Counted from the stretch's first letter, positions 9,131 to 17,979 are shown. The stretch: DNA of 64,000 nucleotides from Promicromonospora umidemergens (GCF_024171995.1 NZ_JAMTCT010000013.1:112252-176251), one strand, 5' to 3'. Numbers and translations: made by a program. Notes: generated by a model not told the origin, from the letters alone.

Positions 9131-10150
9131 TCACATACCCGGGGCGCTGCCAGGGCATGGCGCAGTGCCGTCGGGGCGTCCTGGAAATGTGCTCCGCGTG
9201 GTGGCCCGGGCGGACCAGTCGGCCTGCGGGGCGAGTCTGGAATCGGGCGGGTTCCACGACGCGGAGACCGCCGTGAGCCCGCGGTCTCGGGCATCCCTGG
9301 TGATCTGGGCCAGGGCGGTCTCCAGTGCGCTGTCCCACGGGACCTCTCCGTGGTCCACGGTGTACTGGGTGCCGTCCCGGTCCGGGTCCGTGACCGCCCG
9401 GGGCTGGCCGATGACGTGATCAGGGTGGTGCACGGCGTACCACTCGTTGACGTGTGCGGTGCCACCAGGAAGGTCGACCGGGTCGACGCGCAGGCAGTCG
9501 GCCGGCTCGGGTGTCTCGTGGGGAAGTGGGCGTCGCAGAACCAGCACGTCGACTGGCGATGCCTCGTCGGGGCCATGGTGATGCAGCACCGTTCCAGGCA
9601 GACGGACCGCACCCAGCAGCTGGGCCTTCTGGGTGAACAGGAAGCGCCGGGTGGTGGTGGCCGGGTGGTCCAGGATCTGACGGGCCGTGATGGCCACGAG
9701 CACCCCGCCAGGGAACGTGCGCGCCAGTGCCTGGGCCAACAGGTCCCGGTGAACCTGCCCGATCCGGCGCGTGCCGTGCACGGACCGGGGATGCAGGCCG
9801 GCCAGCGGGACATTCGCGATCACGACGTCGTGCTGCGCCGGGTCGTACATGGTGAGCTCGGCCAGGCGCAGGGCCTGGTGCGGCCACCACACGGGCGGGA
9901 TCGCAGCGGTCAGCTCCCGGTAGCGGGCATCGGTGCGTGCACCAGGAGCGCGCGGAGCAGGAGCCGGGACACCGGCAAGCGTCGCCGCATAGGGACCGGT
10001 CACCAGCATTCGACCCCGCGCGACCCCGAGGTCGCGCAGCGCACCCCAGATCTTCTCGGCCAGGATCGTGTGAGCTGTTCGAGAGGCGTACCGGTCGTGG
10101 CGGTGGATCGCCGCGGCGTCCAGGACGTTCAAGACCTCTTCTGTCGGCAC
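9131..10150 (-). CDS. Degenerate N6-methyltransferase-fold protein, paralog 2
   Basis: 339 residues with a GTG start. It has the same order as the other two copies: a helix ending IWGALRDLG (about 34-42), a motif-IV-like strand DVVIANVPL (108-116), GGVLVAITARQILD, LLGAVRLPGTV, and PVDVLVLRR. The Asn of motif IV is kept but the PPY is changed to VPL, and no SAM-binding motif I is present, so catalysis is doubtful. It is followed 21 bp later by the DprA-like gene. It may bind DNA or mimic a methyltransferase; this is an inference from the fold motifs. Confidence 0.7.
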   Translation of the reverse strand: MPTEEVLNVLDAAAIHRHDRYASRTAHTILAEKIWGALRDLGVARGRMLVTGPYAATLAGVPAPAPRAPGARTDARYRELTAAIPPVWWPHQALRLAELTMYDPAQHDVVIANVPLAGLHPRSVHGTRRIGQVHRDLLAQALARTFPGGVLVAITARQILDHPATTTRRFLFTQKAQLLGAVRLPGTVLHHHGPDEASPVDVLVLRRPLPHETPEPADCLRVDPVDLPGGTAHVNEWYAVHHPDHVIGQPRAVTDPDRDGTQYTVDHGEVPWDSALETALAQITRDARDRGLTAVSASWNPPDSRLAPQADWSARATTRSTFPGRPDGTAPCPGSAPGM

Positions 10151-10449
10151 GACGTCACCGTCCTCTCGTTGCCGCCTGCCGGACGAGGCGGTCGAGGATC
10201 AGGTACGGGCGCACGTCCGGGGCGCCAGCGTTTCGACCGGGCGGACGGTGTGCTTCGCACAGTGACTCTCGGAACGAGGGGGCTTCGGACGGCGGTGGCG
10301 CAGAACGCCGAATGACGCACCACACGCTCGATGGCGACGGCGATGGCGATGGCGGCAAGGCACGAGTCGTTGAGAGCGCCGCGGACGCGAGTAGGCTCGC
10401 TGCGCCCGCGTGGTCAGATCGGGTGGCGGGCTGCTGAGGAGGTCAGATC
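10151..10449. other. Non-coding spacer with short GC repeats
   Basis: About 300 bp between the divergent starts of the methyltransferase-like gene 2 (minus) and the 48-residue membrane protein (plus). It has a short run of GCGATG-like hexamers near 10331-10355. No conserved gene was seen. It probably holds the two divergent promoters. Confidence 0.4.
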
Positions 10450-10596
10450 GTGCCGCGAGATCGCCGCGAGCGTTCCTGGGGATGGCCGGAGGTGGCGATC
10501 GTCGTGCTCTTGTCGATGACCGTGTTGGCTGGCCTCGCGATAGCTGCCGCCGTGTGGTTCGTGTCGAACGTCAACTGGGCCGGTTGGGACTTCTGA
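10450..10596 (+). CDS. Small single-helix membrane protein, 48 residues
   Basis: A GTG start is preceded by GAGGAGG at an ideal distance (7 bp), one of the best ribosome-binding sequences in the region. The 48-residue product has a basic N-terminus (VPRDRRERSW), one hydrophobic helix (about residues 14-38) and a short aromatic tail ending NWAGWDF. It is on the plus strand, against its neighbours. No family was recognised. Small membrane proteins of this shape occur in mobile elements as exclusion or regulatory peptides, but nothing here proves that. Confidence 0.5.
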   Translation: MPRDRRERSWGWPEVAIVVLLSMTVLAGLAIAAAVWFVSNVNWAGWDF

Positions 10597-10715
10597 CTCG
10601 ACCGCGAATCTGATCCGCATGCCGGGCTCGCCTGGCGTACCGGCGGTGGACACATCCTCGGCACCTCAGCGGGATAACGCGTCCTCGTAAGAGGCTGAGA
10701 TCGTCGTGAGCTGTC

Positions 10716-11171
10716 CTACAGTTTTGGCCCGAGTGGCCGGTGGGACCGGTGCGGCATGCGGTGGGGAGCCTCCTGGTGCGCTAGGGCGTTGCTCTCCCGG
10801 CGGGCCCAGGTCTGAGCTCGCACGAGCAGTTCCACGACATCTGGTGACGCCACCTGGCCCTCCTCCTCGACCACCAACTTGTAGGCGCCGTCTTGGTGGA
10901 CGACTCGCCGGGTGTGCCAGGTCCACGAGGTCGGGAGACGGTCCTCCGGGTAGGGCCAGTCGATGCCCGTGTACTGCTCTTCGATCGCGAACAGCGCTTG
11001 GTCCTGTCCTTCGGAGTACAGGATGAAGTGCCCCGGCGAGAACCGTTCAGGATCGCCTTCGTCGTTCAGGTAGACATGCTGCTCATACGTGCGCGCGATG
11101 CGCGCGAGCCCGTCGGTGAGCACATACATGCTCAACACCAGTCGCTCCGTATCGGGTATCTCCTGTGTCAT
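10716..11171 (-). CDS. Hypothetical soluble protein
   Basis: 151 residues starting MTQEIPD; GAAGGGG lies 8 bp upstream. The sequence is acidic and strand-rich with several aromatic residues (HFILYSEGQDQALFAIEEQY, then TSWTWHTRRVV), ending in a His/Pro-rich tail. No known domain was recognised. It sits 39 bp downstream of the third methyltransferase-like gene and is probably in the same transcript. Confidence 0.6.
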   Translation of the reverse strand: MTQEIPDTERLVLSMYVLTDGLARIARTYEQHVYLNDEGDPERFSPGHFILYSEGQDQALFAIEEQYTGIDWPYPEDRLPTSWTWHTRRVVHQDGAYKLVVEEEGQVASPDVVELLVRAQTWARRESNALAHQEAPHRMPHRSHRPLGPKL

Positions 11172-11210
11172 CTCCTGCACCCCTTCCCGCACGACGTAGC
11201 GGCCCGGTCT

Positions 11211-12170
11211 TCAGACGCCCGGGGTGTTGCTCGTGGGGAAAGCGCGGTCGCGACGACTTGGCGCCGAGGTGCGAGCGGACCGCCCAGCCTCAGCAGAAGG
11301 TGACAGCGACGCTGCGGTGAGTCCGTTGGCGCGGCCTTCCTGCGCGATCTGCCGCAGGCTGAGTCGCAAGGCAGGTTCCAGCTCGCGGTCCGGAGCTACA
11401 ACGGTCATTCGCGGCGTTCGGTGGTCGCAGTCCTCGACGAAGTCGATCCGCCCGACGACGTGGTGCGGGTAGTTCGTAAAGTAGGTGTTGATGCTGGCCT
11501 GGCCGCTGGGGAAGACGCCCCGGCCGCTGTCGACCCAGGGAACCGACCGGTTCGGCTCTCCGTCGAGGCGACGGCGCAGCACGAGCAGATCGGTGGGCGA
11601 GGTCTGCTCGTGGGTGAGCGTGGGGTGGTAGATGGTCCCGGGCAGCCGTACGGCGCCCAGCAGGTCCAGTTCCTGGTCGATGGCCCGGCGGAACATTGGA
11701 TTCTCGTGGTCCATGAGGTGCCGGGTGGCCAGGGCGACGAGGAACCCACCTGCGGCAGTACGCTCCGCGGCGGCGAACAGCAGCTCCTGGTGGACCTGGA
11801 GGACGCGTCTGGCGTGCGAGCTGCGGAAGTGCAGGTCGGCATAGGGCAGGTTGGCGATGATGACGTCCAGGGGCGGGTCGGTGTCGAACTGCGGCGTCAG
11901 CACGGCGTCGTAGATGTCGCCGGCGGGGCGGATGGGACCTGTCCACTCCGCGTAGGACCCGGCCTCGCCGTACTCCTCAGGCGTGGCGTGGCCGGTGAAC
12001 GTCGCGGCGTCCATCCCGATACAGGTCACCGAGCCGTGCGTGAGGCCCAGTCCGCGCAAGGCGGTCCAGATCTGCCTGGTCAGCATCTGGTGCGCTGGAC
12101 GGGTATCGAGCGCGTCGTGAGACTCCATGGCCGCGGCGTCGATCAGGTCCAGCTCATGTTCAGTGGGCAT
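11211..12170 (-). CDS. Degenerate N6-methyltransferase-fold protein, paralog 3
   Basis: 319 residues. This is the best conserved of the three copies: DVIIANLPY (102-110) is close to the N6-adenine motif IV NPPY, followed by a GGFLVALATRHLMD strand, LLGAVRLPGTI and TDLLVLRR. Motif I for SAM is again not evident because the N-terminal part is only about 100 residues long. The opening MPTEHELDLIDAAA is nearly the same as in paralog 2 (MPTEEVLNVLDAAA), which shows recent common descent. It may be a DNA-binding, methyltransferase-derived protein of the element. Confidence 0.7.
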   Translation of the reverse strand: MPTEHELDLIDAAAMESHDALDTRPAHQMLTRQIWTALRGLGLTHGSVTCIGMDAATFTGHATPEEYGEAGSYAEWTGPIRPAGDIYDAVLTPQFDTDPPLDVIIANLPYADLHFRSSHARRVLQVHQELLFAAAERTAAGGFLVALATRHLMDHENPMFRRAIDQELDLLGAVRLPGTIYHPTLTHEQTSPTDLLVLRRRLDGEPNRSVPWVDSGRGVFPSGQASINTYFTNYPHHVVGRIDFVEDCDHRTPRMTVVAPDRELEPALRLSLRQIAQEGRANGLTAASLSPSAEAGRSARTSAPSRRDRAFPTSNTPGV

Positions 12171-12350
12171 CCGACTCGTCCTTCTCGAACCTGGCGCGCA
12201 CCTGGTGTGCGGCCGACTGCCAGGGAGGTGGTCTGTCAGGCCCGAGATGACCGCCGAACACGCGACACCCGGGCGGCCTAGTCACCGTCAACGTCAGTGG
12301 CCCGGTGTACGCCCCGACGTTCCTGGCTCTGGCGTCGCAGGGGGTGATCC

Positions 12351-12737
12351 ATGAGCGCAGTTTCGAGCGTGCCGTCGCCCGGGCAGGTGGATGTGGCCGA
12401 CACCTCGGGTACCTCGATCTGGGATCTTGACCTGGACACCACCAGCGGTGGCTTCTCGTCCGGTGTGGTGGACCCGCTCGCGTCCACCGCGTGGGAGGCC
12501 TACCGGGCTCTGGTGGCGCTGACTGTGTGGACGCTGGACCAGGCCATCGCGTTGACCTGGGCGCCGTATGTCCTGGCCCCGCTCGCCGGTGTGGCACGCG
12601 CTACCCGATATGCGGTGGAGGCCGTCAACCCCTTGGCCCTCATGTTGATCGTCCAGCCCTCTGACCGGCGTCGATGTGACCGTCCGGTCGGTTCTGACAC
12701 GCGCCGACCTCGACGACGCATCCGGTCTCGCAGATGA
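12351..12737 (+). CDS. Short hydrophobic protein, possibly a truncated channel component
   Basis: 128 residues on the plus strand with a good AGGGGGTG ribosome-binding sequence before ATG. Residues 30-100 are hydrophobic with Trp-rich helices (VVDPLASTAWEAYRALVALTVW, TWAPYVLAPLAG), like the N-termini of actinobacterial T4SS membrane proteins. After residue 103 it changes abruptly to an Arg-rich tail without hydrophobic character, as if the original reading frame had been lost. It may be a remnant or a short stand-alone protein. Confidence 0.45.
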   Translation: MSAVSSVPSPGQVDVADTSGTSIWDLDLDTTSGGFSSGVVDPLASTAWEAYRALVALTVWTLDQAIALTWAPYVLAPLAGVARATRYAVEAVNPLALMLIVQPSDRRRCDRPVGSDTRRPRRRIRSRR

Positions 12738-12795
12738 GCATCAGGATGTTCCCGGAACATCTGCCCCCAGGTAATCTGAAAAGCAGGTGGATCTT

Positions 12796-12833
12796 GAAGT
12801 TCCCGCGAAACCTTCAAAATCAGCGCGAACTTC
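12796..12833. terminator. Hairpin between convergent genes
   Basis: Inverted repeat GAAGTTCCCGCG / CGCGAACTTC (two-base bulge) with a 16-base loop between the 3-prime ends of the plus-strand hydrophobic protein and the minus-strand VirB4-like gene. Its position between convergent genes suits a two-way terminator. There is no long U-run. Confidence 0.45.
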
Positions 12834-14317
12834 TAGGTTTTGGCGCGCATTCGCTGAGTGCTGTCGTAGAGCCGTGCTTCGACGTCGTGCAGTTGATGTT
12901 GCACGAGGACAGCGCGTTCGCGGATGCGCCACAGGGCCTGGCCGAGGCCGAGCATCGGGAGCCGGGCGCGCTCGGTTGCGGTCAGGCCGAGGGCCGCCGC
13001 GGTCGCGCCGAGCTGGTCGGTTTCCTGCCGGTAGATGATCCGAGTCTCGGCCAAAGCGAGCAAGGAGGTCGCGATGGCACGGGCTGCGGAACCCGAGTCG
13101 CCGACGTTGTCCAGGTCGGAGAGCTTGTGGACGACGAAAAGGTTCGCGATGCCGTAGTAGCGCGCCAACCGCCACTGAGCATCCATCCGACGCAGCAGGG
13201 CAGGTTGGCTCATGAGCCTCCACGCCTCGTCGTACACGACCCATCGCTGTCCACCGTCGGGGTCGGACAGCGCGGCTTCCATCCACGCGGAGCTGCACGT
13301 CATCAGGACGCTCATGGCGGTGGAGCTCTCGCCGACACGGGACAGGTCCAAGGAGAGCATCGGCAGCGACGGGTCGAACCTCACGGTGCTGGGGCCGTCA
13401 AACATCCCGCTCAAATCGCCGGCGACCAGACGTCGCACAGCGTGGGCGACCGACCGGCCGTCTTCGACCAGCCTGCCGTCCGGGTCGTCGTCGCGGTGCG
13501 GGGCCAGCAGGTGATCGACGACCTGAGGCAGGACCGGGGCGCCACCCGCGACGCGGTCGGCCGCGGCCAGAGCGACGTCGATCGCGGTGTGCTCCACGGG
13601 CGACAGCGGCCGGTCGAGCACGGTCTCTGCCAGCGCCCCGAGCAAGGTACGGCGCCGGGTCTGAACCTGGCCCGCCCAGACGTCGTCGGGCACAGACGCG
13701 GGGCGGTATCCCTCGTCCAACGGGTTGAGCCGGGCAGACATACCAGGACCCAGGGCGATGGCCCGACCACCGACCGCTTCGGCGACCACACTGTGTTCGC
13801 CCTTGGGGTCGCAAGGCACGTAGACCCGGCGTCCGAAAGCCAGGCTCCGCAGATAGAGCGACTTGGCCAGCGCAGACTTGCCAACACCGAGAATCCCCGC
13901 AATCAGGACGTTCGGGGCCGTGATGTGGCCGCGGGCGTACAGCTCCCACGGGTCGTACACGAACGAGCTGCCCGACGGCAGCATCTGACCGACGAACACC
14001 CCGCCGGCATCCGGACCAGCGTCGGCCAGGAACGGGTACGCGCTGCCCCAGGTGGCGCTGGTGTCCTGATGGCGTGGGACACGCAGCCCGACCGGCGAAC
14101 GCAGTGCGGCAGGACCCGGTTCGCCCGAACGCGGCAGGTACCGGGTCGTGGCATTGCGTGTGGGAGCTCGCGAGGGTGCGTCGCCAGGGGTGTGCGGTGC
14201 TGCGGCGCGGGCCTGCAAGGTGCGGAGCGCTCGACGCCGCTCGCGGCGGTCCGCCCAGCTCTCGCGCTGCGGGGTCGTGAGCGTGGCGACATGGACCTGC
14301 TCTTGTTCGCGGGTCAC
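12833..14317 (-). CDS. virB4: VirB4-type conjugation ATPase (ATPase half)
   Basis: 494 residues with a GTG start overlapping the preceding stop (GTGA). Walker A is GILGVGKSAL (141-150) and Walker B is WVVYDEAWRL (about 359-368). Between them are the VirB4 signatures CDPKGEHS and LSLDLSRV. The N-terminal CagE/TrbE part of classical VirB4 (about 400 residues) is absent; it is supplied by the separate SCO6880-like protein at 17980-19428. The enzyme would power assembly of, and transport through, the conjugation channel. Confidence 0.9.
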   Translation of the reverse strand: MTREQEQVHVATLTTPQRESWADRRERRRALRTLQARAAAPHTPGDAPSRAPTRNATTRYLPRSGEPGPAALRSPVGLRVPRHQDTSATWGSAYPFLADAGPDAGGVFVGQMLPSGSSFVYDPWELYARGHITAPNVLIAGILGVGKSALAKSLYLRSLAFGRRVYVPCDPKGEHSVVAEAVGGRAIALGPGMSARLNPLDEGYRPASVPDDVWAGQVQTRRRTLLGALAETVLDRPLSPVEHTAIDVALAAADRVAGGAPVLPQVVDHLLAPHRDDDPDGRLVEDGRSVAHAVRRLVAGDLSGMFDGPSTVRFDPSLPMLSLDLSRVGESSTAMSVLMTCSSAWMEAALSDPDGGQRWVVYDEAWRLMSQPALLRRMDAQWRLARYYGIANLFVVHKLSDLDNVGDSGSAARAIATSLLALAETRIIYRQETDQLGATAAALGLTATERARLPMLGLGQALWRIRERAVLVQHQLHDVEARLYDSTQRMRAKT

Positions 14318-14787
14318 AACTGCGGCCCTCGCGAGGGTGCGTCGCGTCGCACGGGCCCGGGCGGCGCGGCGATGGGCTGTGGCAGGTTGTCACCGAGGGA
14401 GGGCTCGCGGAGCTCGGGCTCAGCGGGGGTAGGGCGCGGAGGCGTGAGCCAGTGAATCCGGCTGGACCTGTCGGCCGCGTTCTGCAGAGTGGTGCGCGCG
14501 CCCTCCAGGTGCTGGCGGCACCCGTCCAGCTGGTCGCCCACGGCACCCGTGAGGCCGAGTCCGGAGGCAAATTCGTCGATTGGGACGGCGCGATCTGCGT
14601 TGTTGCGGTGGGCTGTGGCGACGTGCTGGGCGATCTGAGAAAGGTGCCGGACGCATGCCAGGAGATCCCGGATGGCGTAGTAGCTGTCGGCAGGCTCGAG
14701 CTGCTGGGTGGACTCGATCAGGGCGTGGAGGGCCCGAACGGCCTGCGCGCCGTCGTCCAGCGCCCTCGGGTCGCTGTCGGTCGCCAT
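14314..14787 (-). CDS. Helical hypothetical protein before VirB4
   Basis: 157 residues. The start at 14787 has GGAGG 8 bp upstream and the stop overlaps the VirB4-like start. It is helical for about 115 residues, then has a Pro-rich tail. YYAIRDLLACVRHL (about 40-53) resembles a segment of the protein next to the coupling protein (3507-4577). It is perhaps a small ATPase partner; its function is unknown. Confidence 0.62.
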   Translation of the reverse strand: MATDSDPRALDDGAQAVRALHALIESTQQLEPADSYYAIRDLLACVRHLSQIAQHVATAHRNNADRAVPIDEFASGLGLTGAVGDQLDGCRQHLEGARTTLQNAADRSSRIHWLTPPRPTPAEPELREPSLGDNLPQPIAAPPGPVRRDAPSRGPQL

Positions 14788-14849
14788 GGAGGTCCTCCTC
14801 AGACAACGGGGTTTGGTGACGGGGATGGACGCGGCACCGTCTGGAATGG

Positions 14850-15710
14850 CTACAGCGACGGCCCGTAGGCCTTGTCCGGGGCGTGCCCGACGGTTGGTGC
14901 AGGATCGGGGCTCGCGGGCGTTTCCGCGGTGAGCAGGTCAGCGCGGTCGAGCCACCAGATCGGCGGTTCGTGGTCCGGTTCGAACTGCCGCAGCAGGCTC
15001 ACGTGCCCGAGACCCGTGTGCCAGACCAGGGCGTACGGCCCGGACTCGAGGCAATGGCCGCCCGGCTCGGTGGGGAGCGTGGTGTGGGTGTGGTCGTGGA
15101 ACAGGGCCGTGTCCCGTGTCTCGGACCCGTAATCCCAGGCGGAGAGGTGCTCGATCCCAGCATTCGGCCCTTGCGCGTCGATCAGATCGACGACGTCGTA
15201 GCCTTCCTCGCCCTGCAGGAAGACGACGCTGTACCAGCGGCCCGGCGGCCATGACGCCTCGCCGGAAGGTGCGTGGTCGGTGGAGGCGGCGTTCCGGGCA
15301 GGCACGGTGGCGTGCTCCGGGCCGTGCTCCGTGGACGCGAGCTCGATGGCGAGAGCCGCCAGCTCGTTGGTGTTGTGATGCGCGGCTTCGGGTACCCAGG
15401 CGGCGAACCTGACCAGGCCGGCCGACGCCGAGCCGGGGTTCTGTAGCTGGTCGGCATAGCCGCGCCCAGCGATGGTCAGGAGCGCAAGGAGTGAGCGGAG
15501 AGCTTCGCGTGCGTTGGCTGGGCTCTGGCGTGCGGGATACAGGTCGACGCCTTCGGCGGGTGTCCGCTCTGGTTGTGCTGCGTCCTCGATCCGGTAGGTC
15601 CACCGGTGGCGGAGCCCGAAAGGCCTGGTGTGCGCAGCGCCGTCGTACCGGACCGTGATCGTCAGCGAGCCGCAGGTCCGGGTCAGGGCGGTCGGCCGTG
15701 GTGTGTCCAT
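14850..15710 (-). CDS. Hypothetical protein of the transfer operon
   Basis: 286 residues if started at the MDTPRPT methionine (a GTG 15 bp upstream is the alternative). The upstream gene also opens with MDTPR, which favours this start. The protein is strand-rich at the N-terminus, with a His-rich middle (about 165-215) and an acidic WWLDRADLL segment near the end. No signal peptide and no domain were recognised. It lies in the same direction and with short spacing to the paralog pair upstream. Confidence 0.58.
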   Translation of the reverse strand: MDTPRPTALTRTCGSLTITVRYDGAAHTRPFGLRHRWTYRIEDAAQPERTPAEGVDLYPARQSPANAREALRSLLALLTIAGRGYADQLQNPGSASAGLVRFAAWVPEAAHHNTNELAALAIELASTEHGPEHATVPARNAASTDHAPSGEASWPPGRWYSVVFLQGEEGYDVVDLIDAQGPNAGIEHLSAWDYGSETRDTALFHDHTHTTLPTEPGGHCLESGPYALVWHTGLGHVSLLRQFEPDHEPPIWWLDRADLLTAETPASPDPAPTVGHAPDKAYGPSL

Positions 15711-15749
15711 GACGGTCAGGTGCACCAGTACCGTCGGTCGTGGACCGGG

Positions 15750-16787
15750 TCACAAGCGGGGCGAGCCCGGCACAGGTCGCGGCCTGCCGGGACTTGGCTG
15801 ATCCGGGGCGGTGGGCTCCTCGAGCGTGCGCGGGGCGGCCGGCGCTGGTTGTGCCATGTACGGGGTCGGTACCGGCGGTCGTTCGCTCGGTGTGGACGCT
15901 GAGCGCAGGTTCGCGGCGACCTCGTCCCGCAGACTGGTGACCAGGTCGCGGGCGGACTGCAGTTCCTCGGCGTCGGCCAGAGACTCGCAGGCGACGTAGA
16001 GCCCACCCGCGATCCGCCGACGTTCACGGGCGACCTCGAGGGCCTGGCCGACCTGCCTGGTGTGCCGGAGGTATGTCACGACGCCGGCCGCGATCCGGTA
16101 CAACGTGGTCACGGGGGTCAGGTCCAACCAGCCAGTCAGTCCTCCGGCAGCCAGTTCGTCGCGCTCATCGGTGAGCAGCATGATGTCCTGGGCCAGTCCG
16201 TAGTCATCGTCGAGCCCCGAGGCGGTCAGCCCGCCCAGGCCGTGCTCGGCCGCGAACCGGTCCCGCTGCGCCTCCAGCTCGACCGTGCGCGCGTGCTGGG
16301 CTTGCGGGTCCTTCAACCATGCGGCGTCGTGCCCTCCCGCATGGGCGGCGCGATCCAGTTCCCGTTCCCGGAACTCAACCGCTGCCATGGCATGGTCGAG
16401 TTCATCGACCAGACGGTAGGCCTCACGTGCGTAGTGCAGTGCCTCGACCGCGGCGTGGAGCACGTGGCGGACCTCGAAGGCCGGTAGCTGCAGCACCCTC
16501 GACACGGCCGCGAGATCGAGCGGTGCCTGGGTCGCTGCTGCCGAGAACCGGACCCGGCCGCCGTCGACGGCGATGTCCACGACCGACTCTTCTTTGGCCC
16601 AGCGCAGTGCGATACCGATCGACGCCGCACCGGGTCCTGCTGGCCCCCACAGCTCGATGTCGTCCCTCGGGGCGATCAGGTCCCACCGGGCGTCGAAGGC
16701 GTTGACTGCCTCTTCGAACGGGGTCCCGATCGTGTCGGCGGCCTCAACCGTGCCAGGCGGTGTCGTACGTGGTGTGTCCATGGCCAT
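15750..16787 (-). CDS. Hypothetical protein, tandem paralog A
   Basis: 345 residues. It shares layout and motifs with the next gene upstream: EAVNAFDARWDL near the N-terminus, ASIGIALRWA, a long helical middle (about 115-300), and a Pro-rich end with TPSERP and APRTLEEPTAP. The helical middle may form coiled coil. Within T4SS operons, such proteins may be cytoplasmic or periplasmic structural parts, but no family name can be given. Confidence 0.6.
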   Translation of the reverse strand: MAMDTPRTTPPGTVEAADTIGTPFEEAVNAFDARWDLIAPRDDIELWGPAGPGAASIGIALRWAKEESVVDIAVDGGRVRFSAAATQAPLDLAAVSRVLQLPAFEVRHVLHAAVEALHYAREAYRLVDELDHAMAAVEFRERELDRAAHAGGHDAAWLKDPQAQHARTVELEAQRDRFAAEHGLGGLTASGLDDDYGLAQDIMLLTDERDELAAGGLTGWLDLTPVTTLYRIAAGVVTYLRHTRQVGQALEVARERRRIAGGLYVACESLADAEELQSARDLVTSLRDEVAANLRSASTPSERPPVPTPYMAQPAPAAPRTLEEPTAPDQPSPGRPRPVPGSPRL

Positions 16788-16834
16788 CAGGTGTCTGGAT
16801 GCGCCCGGACGCGCGGCAGGTCAGAGATTCGGGA

Positions 16835-17959
16835 CTACACGGGCCACAGGCTGGGTGGTCCGGCCGGGCCACGGGCGTGGCCCGGCCCTGGGGTCGTGGG
16901 CGGCTCCAGCGTCCGAGAGGTCTGGGGCGCCGGACGCCCGGTGTACGGAGCCGCCGAGGTCGGTCTTTCGACGGGAGTGGCCGCGTCCTTGACGGCGGCG
17001 AGGACGGCATCGACCAGCCGCCGTTCCTCGAGACGGGCCGAGTGCAGTGCCTCGGCATTGGCTAGGCGTTCGTGAGCGTCCTCGAGCCCAGCGATGATCC
17101 GTTGGCACTCCTCCACCACGTGCAGGTCCTGTTCGAGCTGTCGGATGCGCGCGATGCGTGCGGCGACGTTGCTCGCCGCGCGCGGAAGCAGGGCCAGCAT
17201 CTGGACGATGTTGCCGGGGCGCTCTGGTGTGCTGCCGGACCAGAGCCACGTCTTGATCGGGGCCGTCCACAGGGCATCCTGCTCCTTGACCAGGTCCCCG
17301 AACCGCCAGATCAGGTCGCTCCTTGCCCGGCTTCCTGTTGCAACTACGGTCGCCGGCCCATGCTCAGCGTTGAAGCGGTCTCGGGTGTCTTCCCACACCC
17401 CGACATGGCTGCGTTGAGCCCTGGGATCTTTCAGAACGGCGGCGTCGAGTCCCGCGGTGTGGGCCTCCAGGTCGAGGGTCCGCTCCAGGGCGTCGGCGTT
17501 GCTGCGCGCGCTGTACAGGTCGGTGGCCAAGCGCGCGACAGTCCGCATGTGACGCAGCGCAGTTGAGGCCGCCAGCAGAACATCGCTGGTCTCGTCGAGG
17601 GAGATCCGCAGCACTCGTGCCGCAGCGGTCATGTCCGCGGGGCGCTTGCTTTTGGAAACCGATAACCGGATCCACGTGGTGTGTTCCTGGGCGGACACGC
17701 GCACCACCTGGGAGCTCGCCGCTTCGCGGCGGGCGATCCCGATCGAGGCCACGTCCGGGCTGGCCTCCGGGTCCCGGAGCTCAAAGTCCTCGCTCCGGGC
17801 GTAGAGCTGCCATCGCGCGTGGAAGGCGTTCAACGCTTCTTGGGCTGGGGACTCCAGTGTCCCGGCAATATCGATCGGCCCGGGCACGCGCGCAGCGTTG
17901 TCCGCGTCGGGGTTGGGGTGGGTGGGTACGGGGTGGTTCCCGGTCGGCTGCTCCGACAT
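16835..17959 (-). CDS. Hypothetical protein, tandem paralog B
   Basis: 374 residues starting MSEQPTG. It is paralogous to the downstream gene: EALNAFHARWQL, ASIGIARREA, helical middle, and the end TPVERP and SRTLEPPTTP. The pair arose by tandem duplication and has diverged. The start is 20 bp downstream of the SCO6880-like stop, so it follows the channel genes in one transcript. No membrane segment is seen. Confidence 0.6.
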   Translation of the reverse strand: MSEQPTGNHPVPTHPNPDADNAARVPGPIDIAGTLESPAQEALNAFHARWQLYARSEDFELRDPEASPDVASIGIARREAASSQVVRVSAQEHTTWIRLSVSKSKRPADMTAAARVLRISLDETSDVLLAASTALRHMRTVARLATDLYSARSNADALERTLDLEAHTAGLDAAVLKDPRAQRSHVGVWEDTRDRFNAEHGPATVVATGSRARSDLIWRFGDLVKEQDALWTAPIKTWLWSGSTPERPGNIVQMLALLPRAASNVAARIARIRQLEQDLHVVEECQRIIAGLEDAHERLANAEALHSARLEERRLVDAVLAAVKDAATPVERPTSAAPYTGRPAPQTSRTLEPPTTPGPGHARGPAGPPSLWPV

Positions 17960-17979
17960 CACAGTTCTCCCTACGTGGA

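Noticed and set aside
10155..10358. 67-codon minus-strand frame before methyltransferase-like gene 2
   Set aside because: It would need a TTG start, the first half is a Ser/Pro repeat from the GCGATG hexamers, and no ribosome-binding sequence is seen.
12160..12285. 41-residue minus-strand frame overlapping the start of methyltransferase-like gene 3
   Set aside because: It has a credible C-terminal sequence (QVRARFEKDESDAH) and an overlapping stop, but no good ribosome-binding sequence and no homolog that I recognise.
12734..14455. Long plus-strand open frame of about 570 codons
   Set aside because: It lies antisense to the VirB4-like gene, whose Walker motifs and coupled start and stop are clear. 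The plus-strand product is Arg/Gly-rich and resembles no family.
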